Of a stretch of 64,000 nt of DNA, positions 1-12,200 are shown piece by piece. This stretch comes from Astropecten irregularis. Its lineage: Eukaryota; Echinodermata; Asteroidea; Paxillosida; Astropectinidae. The first letter of the stretch is position 1. Each line of letters opens with the position of its first letter. Below the pieces are notes generated by a model, which saw nothing but the letters and a program-made list of their open reading frames with translations, was not told the origin of the DNA and did not search any database. Position numbers and translations under genes: made by a program. The stretch spans positions 12,958,001-13,022,000 of the forward strand of contig OZ020254.1 of the NCBI GenBank assembly GCA_963971285.1. Reading direction: 5' to 3'.

Positions 1-24
1 CCAGAATTTTTATTTTTCAATTGC

Positions 25-56
<32 letters not shown>

Positions 57-118
57 GCTAGACAACATTTTTGGGGGCTCAAGCCCCCCTAGCCCCCCCA
101 CCCCTAGGACCGCGCCTG
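1..118. mobile_element. hAT-type MITE with poly-G arm, right end only
   Basis: The segment ends CTAGGACCGCGCCTG and has the same poly-G plus 'gctagac' arm as the complete copy at 8887-9171. Its left end is outside the window. It ends 23 bp from the donor of the rhotekin exon 142-262. The G run of about 25 may be miscounted in the assembly. Confidence 0.75.
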
Positions 119-141
119 GAAGAAACAATCTTTGAACTTAC

Positions 142-262
142 AAGACAAAGGAATCCTCAAAGACAACATCAGTTGCTGTCCTGTCTACGTTGGTAACCAT
201 CTGAGTGCAGCTGATCTCTGAGCCAATCTTCAGCAGACAGAAGACCGCATACCGGTGATGGT
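142..262 (-). CDS. RTKN: Rhotekin exon, anillin-homology region (leftmost in window)
   Basis: The exon is 121 nt. Its acceptor follows a T-run ending CCAACAG and its donor is TT|GTAAGT. It enters in phase 1, with AC completing a split GAC codon (Asp), and leaves in phase 2. The frame reads HHRYAVFCLLKIGSEIS and then NVDRTATDVVFEDSFV, matching the rhotekin stretch RRYAIFCLFKMG...NVDKTITDI. A poly-G hAT-type element ends only 23 bp beyond the donor. Confidence 0.9.
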
Positions 263-3200
263 CTGTTGGCAAAAAAACAAAGACAGTGGATCTCCATGAA
301 TAACAACTTTGCAAAAGTACAGATATACAGTGGTTATTATTACTGAGATGTGTTTTGCATCCATAGAGCTATATTTAAATTACTAGAGTGCAAGCATATT
401 CTCCGTGCGGAGATGCTTCGAAACCGCCCTGGGCACAGTCATTTTGAATTTGAGTGTGTGTCTGTGGAACAAGAAAAATGTGACAGGAATGCCTTTTCGA
501 AGAGTAAAAAATCTTCGTGCATGTATGTACAGTATATATGCAACGCGCAAGTATATACGCAACACTGAAGTGAAGTGTGTGACTGAGTGCAGAGCATGTG
601 CGCGCACTGCGCAAAATGAAACAAGCATTTACTGAAGATTGGGCTTCTATAATTACGCACTCGTATAAAACACAAATGCAGATATATATGCAAATACAAC
701 AGACTTACACAATTTTGTGTTTTCCATAGGTTTGTGCACAAACATGGATGCACCCAGCAGGCATCACTCTGTACACGGGGCCAGCGCTCTAATAATTTTA
801 ACATAGCTCTGTTTTCATCAAGACTCTTCCACATGCCATCTGATTGCTGAATACCGGTATGCCTTACATGTCTTACACTGAAGTGCACATTGAAAGGTAC
901 AGTACAGGATTGGTAACATATCCAAACAGAAATGTAGAAGAAACATACACGTACTGTTAAAATATTTTCACTTGAAAAGGTGAAATTATCCAGAAAAAAG
1001 TCAAACCTTTTTTTATGTTTTAAAAGAAACATTGAGTCAGGTTTTCCCTATTTTCTCCTGACTCATGATGTCCGATTGAGCTCAAATTCTCACAGGTTTA
1101 CATGTACATGTATCTACCACTGGTTTGTCTACCACTGCCAAATGTCATTACAAAGAATGTTATCAACCAATTTCATAAAAGACCCTGAAACTTACTATTT
1201 CTTTTCTTTCTTTTGTCTTACGGGTAACCGTATGGTAACCGTAACAGAATTACAGACAGGCAACCGGTTACAAAATTATCCGTAAACTTACAGCCCTAGT
1301 GGTGTCGGGACAATTTACATGTTATAGTCAATTTACGTATACCAAGTATGGCGTAATTTGGCCAAAATTGAGTTAGTCACGGCAGGAACTGACCCATGAT
1401 TGATTCTGTCAGTAAACAACACCTGAGACTGCATAATACACTGTACAGTGCTGGGTCATCTCATGCATATTAAACCTACAATATTCAGTTATAAATACAA
1501 TCAGAATGAACTCAAATCAGACCTCAAGGCTTCTAAGATTATTGAGATTTGTGGGGCACCTTAAGGAGCCAGGACATTGACCATGTCATCACCATCTGTG
1601 CTGGATTTGCAAGGAGATTTCCTGCAATGGGCTATGAAATCAACGACAGCACTGACCTTTTAAAGTGAATAAAATGCGCGTGCTTCATAGACTTGTACTG
1701 CATGATGATTTTACAATCCTAGGGTCATTTTTTTTCAAGCACACGGTACGTACGTACGAAATGCCAACTTGTTTGACCCCCCCTCCAACTCTGTACGCAT
1801 GGCGTACGCAGTGGTCCCAACCCCCCCTCCCCCCTGTACGCATACGCATTCCACATTAGGTTTTTTAGTTCTCGTGGTCCCTTGCTTTAGCACCATTAAA
1901 ATGTCACAGTAATCCGGGCCGGTACCGTTATTGGGACGTCACTTTCAAATTCTGAAATGAATGACTAAAGTTTAACAGGTTTTTATACATTTACAGATGT
2001 ATTTTACTATTTTTCATTATGTTGAATAAGAAAAAAAAGGAAAAAACAAAACAATATCCTGACCAGTGCTTTTTTAACGTTTTTTACCTCTTTTTTCGCG
2101 TGATAATGCTATGCGAAATTTTTCGTTTGCGTACGGTACGCATTGGCCTGAACCCCCCTCCCCCCCCCCCTGTATGCATGGCATACGCATCGGTAACAAC
2201 CCCCCTCCCCCCCTCCGTGCGTACGTACTTTATGGACGGCCCCTAAAACGGTTTGCCATCGTGGTTATGGGCATTTACACGGTTTGCCGACATTTTGTAA
2301 CATAAGTTACAAGTGGGATGCTGTGGCCTAGCTTGTTGAATTCAAAGTTTTGTGGCCAATCTACTGATTGTGGGTTCAAATCCAGCCATGGGTTGAAGGG
2401 AGCATATATGATTTGCAAGGCCTCCAAAAAATTGTTATTGTGTTTGAGACATAAAATGGACTCAACAGTTCGTAAACAGTGCAAACAGTCACCATGGGAA
2501 ATCTTGGTTCATCAGATGCTTGGTTTTTCAAGCAAAACAAGATTTAATGTCTTTTCCAAAGATCATTTATCCAAACGATTTTTGGAAAAAACATAAAGTA
2601 AAGTATTCTTCATGTCTTATAAGAAAAATCGAGTTGGGTTTTCACTATTTTCTCGTTACTCAGATGTCCGATTGAGCTCAAATTTTTGCAGGTTTATTAT
2701 TTCATGTACATGTTTGATCAGACAAAGTATGAGTGCAGTCCTGTGACCTTTACCAATCATGTATTGTACCTTTAATGGTGCTTACGTCCTTGGGCAAGAC
2801 GCTTTGTCACATATTGCTTCTCTTCACCCAGGTGTAAATGGGTACCTGCGAGGGTAGAGATGGCTTTGTGGTTTGATTAGCCTCTGTGCGCTGAATACGG
2901 CAGCCGTGGCTGTATAACCCTCAGAGAGTTGAGATGGTTTCAGGAATGTAAATTATGGCCTGATGACCAGGGATAATAATTGATATGCGCCATGAGCAAT
3001 CATGTTTGGCAGATACCGGCGAATTGTTATGAACATAACCTTGTTTTTTCTTTCTTTCTTTTTTGCAAATTTGAATGCATTTTAAGGAACCAAAAATGGT
3101 ATACAGTATACATAGACTTTTGATACATGTACGTCGAATGAAGTCTCTTTTTACTTTCTCTGAGCATGCACGCGTAAATGTGAGCATGCGCGCATTGTTT

Positions 3201-6200
3201 TGCGCGTGTGTGTGCTGTTGACATGAGACTGGTTCTCCAAAGTCTCCCATTGGAGTCTTTCAAGAATGATTGATCAAGGAATAGGTCAAATAGGTTAACT
3301 TACTTTACCGTGGACAATGGTGAAATTGCCCTTTAAATATGTGCCATTTTACCTTTCTTTCTTTAAATTAATACAAAAAATAACAACAAATGGCCCTTCT
3401 ATGTGCCACAACTTGAACAATTTGTTGAAAGGTCATACATTTGGAAAATGTTCAATGAATCACAAATAAATATAATCACAGCCTAGAAACATGAATGCAC
3501 TAAGTCCTGCATGTCGTTTGTGTCAGGATCTGGCAATTATCTTTGTTGAAAAGAAGGGAAGTAGAATCAATCATAATTGAAGTCTGACATTCTGCAAAAT
3601 GCCAACATCCACAATACCAGGAATTTCCTATACTGCGGTTTCATACCCAGGGCGAGATGCGGTGGTCGCCATGACGCATGACACTAATTTGGGGCACACA
3701 TTACATTATTCACACCATTAACATTGTGGAAATATGCATACCATGTGCCAGTCAGCTAAGAATGGTTGCGCAGGAGGGACATCGCACATCACAAATATCT
3801 GCGCACATATTTGTGCTGTTCGATACATCGTACATCACAAAATAACAAATATCTGCGCATATTTTGTGATTTGCGATGTTTGCACATCACATATCTGTGC
3901 AAATTGTCTTGATTTGTTAATGCTTCATGATTTTTCTTAATAATCTTTGTTTGCTTAGTTACGGTACGAGGAACTCAAATGAAATGTAAACAAAAAGTTA
4001 TTATAACAGCGGTCAACTGCAATGGCATGCGCAATAACGGGGTGCATATGGTCGTGATTCGCCCATACATGTAATATCATATGTCATGGCGGCCACAAAA
4101 ATGCATAATGGCACTATTGAAGGTCCATCCTTTCACATTTTATTTTATTTTATTTTATTATTTTTTTGGGGGGGGGTTCGTTTTTGCTTAAGAAACATAG
4201 GTGGTTAAAGAAACTGAGCCTTGGGCTCCGGCTCCATTTCATGAATCCATTATAAAATAACGGGTAAGAGACTTTTGGCTGCGGTTCAGAAGTAGCTAGA
4301 TTCTCTGGTTTGAAAAGGAAAACAGAACTTCAGCTTCAACGAAAGAACACAACCTACACCTATATTTTCAACATATGGATGACAGAGCCTGAGCCTCCGT
4401 TTTGTAAACCCCCTTAGAAATACGTTTCTGCCCAGCTCCTCAAGTAGGAAAAACTTTTGCGATTACCTCCTTTGTTCTTTATGTGGTCCACTTCTTTCCA
4501 GAAAAGGGGAATTCTGATGTCTGAAAAGAGATAACAATTAAATGGTCGAAAATGTAATACGGGAAGAAAACAAGAATCAGTGAACTGTTGACAATTTTAG
4601 CATATAGTTGATGCTGGAAGCTCCGTTCAAAGTTTTCAGATGTTACATGTATCTCAAAAGACAGGTACAGTGTACATGCAGTAAGAAGATTAAACACAGT
4701 TTAAATAGACAAATACACAATCCTACATGTACTGTATGCAAATGAACTGAAATAAGGATGTATGCAACTAGTACAAAATACAGTGGAACGCCAATGGGAG
4801 ACTCTGGAGAACCGGTCTTCAAGTCAACAGCGCACGCGCACGCAATTGTGAGCATGCGCGCGTTGTTTTGCGCCTGCGCTGTTGTGTGTGAGCGTGCGCT
4901 GTTGACTTGAAGACTGATTCTCCAAAGTCTCCCATTAACAAACACCGCTATACCAAACATCATCCTTGGCTTCCAATGTCTATGTACAATACATGCACAA
5001 TATGGTTCTATAGAGAGCGTGCACGTGACGTCACTTGACAGCTTATCAACCATTTTGGACGACACGCGTATGCACGCACGTCGCGTATGCGCGCACGTAC
5101 CAGACAGCATCATTATATGCACGCACTTCTGTGTCTGCGTACGCGTCCGGTTGATTTGCAAGCTACGCGAACACATGTGGGTTACAAACACTGTACATAC
5201 GTGCATTATACATGAGTACAGCGTTGCCGTCCAAAAAGGCGTCCTGATCACGTGACTGCACACCCTCTATAGTCACTATAATGTTATATAACGGATAATA
5301 TTTATAAATGCATCCCACCATGTTCATTATAGCAGGGCTCCACTGTACTAACCTCTGAGTACTATAAACTAGTACATGTACATGTAATTTTACACATGAA
5401 AATGCAAAAAAAAATACCAACTTACAAAATACAATACTTTTTTCTTTTCTATTTGGCAAGCAGTTTCTTTTAAAAGATAATTGAACATTCAATCACAGTA
5501 TCATACGTACATGATGTATTGCAAGGTAAAATTTGTTTTACCATGTCATCTTCAGGAAAGCGATGGTCAAAACATCTATGATGAGCAAATAAAGCTTGCC
5601 CTTCACCTACTACACTGCACACTCGGATGGGATTCGAACCCACGACCTCCTGCTTACCAGTGCAGATGCAACACTGCTAGGCCACCGAGCTACACTGTAT
5701 AGCTGGGGTCGGCAGGGTGAATCGAATCCAATATCGCAACAGGGACTTCAATTAATCATGAATATAAATGATTAAGCGGTATGGCATCTGCAACTAATAT
5801 TAAGCAGGTTGTGGGTTCAAATCCCTCCTGAGCCAGCACATAATTTTTTCATGTGCACTCAAAAGCACTGAGTATGCAGTGGTCATCCATGTCGGTGAAG
5901 GGCAAGCCTAATCTGCATATATTTCTATCTCCTCAATGAAAAATAGTTAATAATGACCAATGATCAGGCATGCAACTTGAACTTAACAAAAAAACGAGGA
6001 AATTCAGAACTTGACCATACTTTGTACAGTGCTTTCCACTTTTCAATGCCATAAGAATGAAGTGAAAAAAAGAGGAAATCAGCTGATCCGAGGAAAAGTT
6101 GCATGCCTGAATGATGTGTAAAAACACCCTTAAACAGCTAGACTTGTACAGAAAAATCAGTAAATTATCCAAACAAAACATAATACATGTAATACCTGAA

Positions 6201-9200
6201 ACGACCACCTTCCCCCGACAGGCCGAGCCTATAGCACAATCCACCTGGCTACTCTCAGAGCTGCCACTGCTACGTGGTGGTGTCTGTAAGGAGTCCTTCT
6301 TCTCTACATACTGGGCCGTCTTACGTCTCTGCAGCTCCGACATGTAGGCCAAGACCCTGGTGTTGGAGACCAGCAGGGCCTTGGAAGCTTCTAGGAGCTG
6401 CAGTTCACGGTTGCAAGCTGCCAGGAGCTTCCTCGTACCTTCCCTCATCTTGATCTCTAGATCAATCTTCTTCTGGAGCTCATAGTCCTTGGACATTCAA
6501 AGGGAAGAACAAAAAGGAGAGAAATTTAACAATGATGGCCAAGACATTTGTCAAACTCTGGTACAATAGGGCTCCACGCTCGTGATGTCACATTCAGATG
6601 TTCGGACAAACAAGTCCCATTGTTCCATTAACTTACATGTAAACGTTATGATATTTGTCTGAACATCCGGGTAACTATAGCTGTCGATAACAAAGGGCGT
6701 ACATATGTATTATATAAATAGCTCTAGCGCGGAGCCCTATTGTTCAAAAGAATACATGATATCTGAATTTTTCAAACCCAATACGCCCAAGGCAGGTTTT
6801 CTTTCAAGTGCAACTGTACATAATGTATGTGTACTACAAACGACAGCACATGATCCAATATTGAATATGCTTACTTCAAGTTAGAACTATACATTAACGT
6901 ATATAACTGCCTCCTACATGTACAATGTGGCGGGCACTGTATAAGTCGACCGTGGGACAACTTGACTATTATAAAAGACAAGTTGACCGCAAAGACAACT
7001 CAACTCTGAGACAATTCGACTCCAAGACAAGTCGATTCCATTTTCATGTATGCTGATGCGATGTGTGTGCGACACATTCGGTGTTGCTCATTTTATTTTT
7101 ACATTGCTATGTTGTGCACACCACACTTCGCATTGGCAAAGATGGAGCCGACTTGTCTCGGAGTCGAGTCCAGCAGTTGACTTGTCTGACATTCGTATAT
7201 GGTACCCACATGGATGTATGCAAATTATGCAGACCATGGAGGGAGCAAATGCGTATAAGATCTCAGTCCCCTTGAAAAGTGCAAACCCTCTAATTATAAG
7301 TTGCGCATACTCTTATTATAACATCTTAATAAAATAACACCATGCATAGGCCTACATAATCCAAAGAATGATTCTGTGAACTTGTGAATTTCCTTCCCAG
7401 TCTTATCGGTGTAAACCACCGTTACACCAAGCTGACATACAGGTTGATCAAGAACAGCATTCTGAAATAGTCACATCAATCATGGGCCCTGTGTTACGGA
7501 TTGATGGAGGGTCCGTTCTTTATCTGTACATCATATCTGACACTTAAAAAGCCATTGGTGTTTTATGCTCATCGTAGCCCGGCAGAGTTTTTAATCGCCC
7601 TCCACACACAGACACACATGGCCTGTGAGATTGGCAGTAAATTGCTGAGCCACCTTGTTTGACGTCAGTGGAGTTTCCTGACAGATTGCCCCCAATTAAT
7701 AGAGGAAGGGAATCGGCAGATACCATTAAGTCCTGTACAAGTACATGTACCTGTGCAAGGAAGGGGAGTGTGGTTAGCTACACACAGTGGTCTGTCCCAG
7801 GGGCTAAAACAAACTTCTGGGGTCAATTTCATGGACAGATTTTGCTGCTTAAGCACCAAAATTTGCTTAAAGGTAATACTATACTTTGGTTTTTGTCAAA
7901 GAAATGTATACCTGACAGATTCATGGACAAAAATATCAAGACAGATACAGTAACAGTCATCTGTGAAAATTTCAGTCCCATACAGTGCCCACTTTTTGAG
8001 AAACATTGAAAAGTGACCATAATATTTCTGAAGTCTTTTCTCTTTTATTTTTTTCTTTAAAAGATCAAAAATAATTTTGGTCACTGGTTTTAATATTTTC
8101 TGGATACATACAGCATTTCAGCCATCATCATCTTTATACCCTGTAAGTTACATGTAGATAAATCTAGGAAGAAACCAAAAACATTGGTCAATAAAATCAG
8201 TATGCCAGCCAAAACTCTTTGAGAATGGATATGCTCAACAAGCAACGGCCAAATACAAGTCAAAAGCAGTACACATCGCATGAAAATTTGGTTGGCAATC
8301 CTGTTCGATCAAGGTACACATAGACTTTTCATGCTTTTAAAAGCATCTTTTGTGCTTTTAAAAGCAGCTCTAAGAAAGTGGCCCCAGATCTAAATACAGG
8401 ATTATATCTGACTCCAGTGTATATGTACTTGTGACTTTAACAGTTTTATAACGCTGATCATTTTCAATCATTGAAAAGTCTACAAAGACAAATTGACCGG
8501 ACAAGCTCGAGTGGGATACGAACCGGCGACCTCCTTACATGCCTTAATATACAGTACAAGCGCTCTACCAACTGACTATCCAGCTCTACGTTGGTGGTGT
8601 TCGCAATTAGTCAATATCATCTTTGCTCGTTTGGCAGTCAGAAACCATGAAACCACGTACTGTACCGCCATATCCAATGGTTAATTTTCACTTTGGAGAA
8701 GCACAGCAAAGCCCATCATGGACATACACTAGTATACATATATACTGGTCTGTGAAAACACACCAAATGCATCAAGAATAAACTTCTTAATGAGTTACTG
8801 TCCAGATTTTGAAGACCTCAGCAGTCAGCACAAGAAGGCCAAGACAAAAAAAACAGGAACTTCAACAGACAACTCAGCCTAAATACCAGGCGCGGTTCTA
8901 GAGCCAACATTTTTGGGGGGCTAGAAGAGCCATTATTTTTTGGGGGGGCTAGAAGACCCAATATTTTGGGTTCTTCTAACACTCGATTCTGCTATGTCTT
9001 ATTAGGGGTCGAAAAACATGTATGCACATTATAGCCCACACACCGCATTTTAAATTGGCGCTTAATAAAAGGAAAAATCCAGTTATTCAAGAATTTTTTT
9101 TTCACTTGCATTTTTTGGGGGGGGCTAGACACAATTTTGGGGGGGCTACAGCCCCCCTAGAACCGCGCCTGCTAAATACACTGGGGCGCTGAAATGAATA

Positions 9201-12200
9201 GTCTAACAGCCTACAGAGTTATTATACAGTATTTTGACAGAAATGAAGACGGCAATCAACTCACACTAAACATTTAGCTACTTAGGCTTTTGGCCATGCA
9301 GACCTGGGGATGGGGGGGAGGTATACATGTATCGCTCACACTACTCCATTTCAAAGTGGTTAAGCTTGACACTTACGCACACTGGTTACGGCAGGACAGT
9401 ATGCAGGGGGCTGATAAAGCAGTAGTGACAGATATCTTTCCTGGATCACTCTGCTCTGTGCCTGTTCAGCCTGGATACTACATCTGTATGAACTGTACCT
9501 CATGGCGGAGGGATTAAGCTACAGTGTATATAGCTAGCATGTCCTATCATCAGGCATATTGCCTGCCTGCATTAGCCTCTTGGCTCGACGTGCAAATTAA
9601 ATTTCAGTAATGTTTTCCAGGTAAAACCTGATTTCATTATAATCATATGTACATGTACACTGGTGAATACAAATTGTTACCAAAGCAGGGATGAGAATGA
9701 CCAATGATAAAAGTGTCTGAAAACAACTGACATGACTGACAGTGACAGGGAGCATAAAGAGTCTGAAATCTGAAAATCTCCTATACTTTTGTACACAGCC
9801 TGTGAGGAAAAAAAAAATCTAATATCCAAAAAAAAAAAAAAATCTGTAATCAGATTTTAATCTGAGAAATTCATCCCTGCCAAAAGTCGCCTATGTCCTG
9901 CACGTATTTTACTGTATTGTACAGTATAGGTCCTACATGTTTTTGGCAAAATGCTTGCTGAGCATGCTGAGTATACCCCAAATTCTGGTGGATGTGATCC
10001 AATGCCTTAATGCAATTGTCATGTGCTGAGAACTACATGTACATCATGGGCTCTACCCTCTTTAGGCCTTTTCCCACTTGAACAATCTCGGGGATGGCCC
10101 GGGGGCGACACAGGGGTCCTCTGTCGACCCCTCCGTCACCCATGAGCCACCCTCGAGATTACCCTTTCTCCTGCTCAGGACCAGATGACCTGGGTTGAAA
10201 TTTGTAATCGCAGCAAGGCCCCGTGAGTTCGAGCTGGGGATGAGTGCTGTAGTGGGAAAAGGCCTTTTGTTAATACTTCATGTGCATCCTTATCATTAAT
10301 TGGTACATGAAATACTTTCGACCCACAATGAATTACAGGTACATGATCAGCAATAGGGCTCCGTGCTCAAGCTATTTATAGAATACGCCCATTGTTCTCA
10401 ACAGCTAGGTCTATAGTTACCCGGATGTTCGGACAAATATCACAACATTTATGTGTAAGTTAATTGGGCCATGTGCGACTTGTTTGTCCGAACATCTGAA
10501 TGTGACGTCACGAGCGCAAAGCCCTATTGGGAAACTGGAAGAATGTACATGTACATACATGTATGTACAATGTAAAGTTAAAGGGAGCATATAGGATTTG
10601 CAGGGCCTCCAAAAAAAAATTAATTGAGTTTGAGACAGAAAATGGACTTAACAGTTTTTAAACAGTGCAAATATTGGTTTATCAGATGCTGGGTTTTTCA
10701 AGCAAATCAAGATTTAGTGTCTTTTCCAAAGATCGTTCGTCTGAACGATTTTTGGAACAAACATAAAGTAAACTATTCTTCATGTTTTATAAGAAAAATC
10801 GAGTCGGGTTTAATTTTGCTATTTTCTTGTGACTCAGATGTCCGATTGAGCTCAAATTTTCACATTTCATGTACATGTTTGATCAGACAAAGTATGAGTG
10901 CAGTCCTGTGACCTTTACCAATCATGTTTTGTACCTTAAAGGGTATAGGCCTACAGCTCAGTTGGTAGAGCACCACTCAGGGATACATGTATTGCAAATC
11001 ACTGGTTCAAATCCCTGCCCTTCAGTCGGTTAACCCGGTCTAGTTCACCTAGTGGTTTATTTGAAGGTTGTATGGAAAGTGCAAGTCCAGCAACATATTG
11101 AACTTAAAGGTAGTATCATACTTTGGTTTTTATCACAGAAGTACAGATTCATGGACAAAAATATCAAGGAAGAAACAGTAGCAGTCATCTGTGAAAATTT
11201 CAGTCCCATACGGTGCCCACATTTTAAGAAAACAGTGAAAAACAGCCACAGTATTTCTTAAGTCTTTTCTCTTTTATTTTTGATCTTTTAAAATATCAAA
11301 CAGATTTCCGGTTGTTGTTTTACTAATTTCTGGATTAATACACCATTTTTGGTGTAACAATTTTAACGGTATGTTTCTACCACCACCATCTTCATACCCT
11401 GTAAGTTCTACGTAAAATATTAAATGAAGAAAAAAGATATCATTGAAATAAAATATGTAACAAGAGGGTAGGATCTGTTTCAATCAGGTCAGAAATCAGA
11501 AACATGAACTTGTTTTTTCCTGTGAGAACGGAAAAGTCACTGCGTGGCTTTGCCCTGTAAAGGATGTTCAATGGTCAATAGGATGTACATGTATCCATCC
11601 AACATTTTTTGAAGTACCAACAAAATAATGAAAAAAAATAGCATGCTTGGAATGTAGAACTTGACAATAAATTTTGCTTGTTCACACTTTCTTATAATAA
11701 TTCACGTTCTTATAATACATCGTTTATCTTGATGTGGGTAGTTTGTGAGGCGTGAGAGAGAATTATGCGAGTCATGCGAGAAAGCGAAGACATGTGCCAC
11801 ATTTCTAATAAGCATGAGAGAAAAAAAAATAGCAGTCTTGGCAGTGAATTATACTATGTTTAAATATCAAGACAGATACAGTAACAGTCATCTGTGAAAT
11901 TAAAGTCCCATACGGTGCCCACTTTTTGAGAAAACAGTGACAAATAGCCATATACCACCACCATCTTTACACCCTGTACAGCTGTACATAGTATGTAAGT
12001 TATACATATGTACGTAAATCTGTGAACATATTCTGTTTTGGTTGCTTACCAAAGTATGATACTACCTTTAATTCTTCTGAATGTCGGTTTTAAATGCTCT
12101 AAAATGCGACTGTCCCCCAACACACCTGTCCTTCGCTAGGTTGCTTCGCTCCCTCGCATAGGACACCAAATCGATCACCAATCACCCCCCCCCCATTCAT

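Noticed and set aside
439-1032. Minus-strand frame with MWKSLDENRAMLKLLERW as the missing rhotekin exon
   Set aside because: It has the MWK letters but not the DIRIPL context or usable splice phase. The exon at 4467-4520 fits exactly.
10960-11030. tRNA gene
   Set aside because: A and B boxes are present, but the acceptor and anticodon arms do not pair properly. It is a SINE head.
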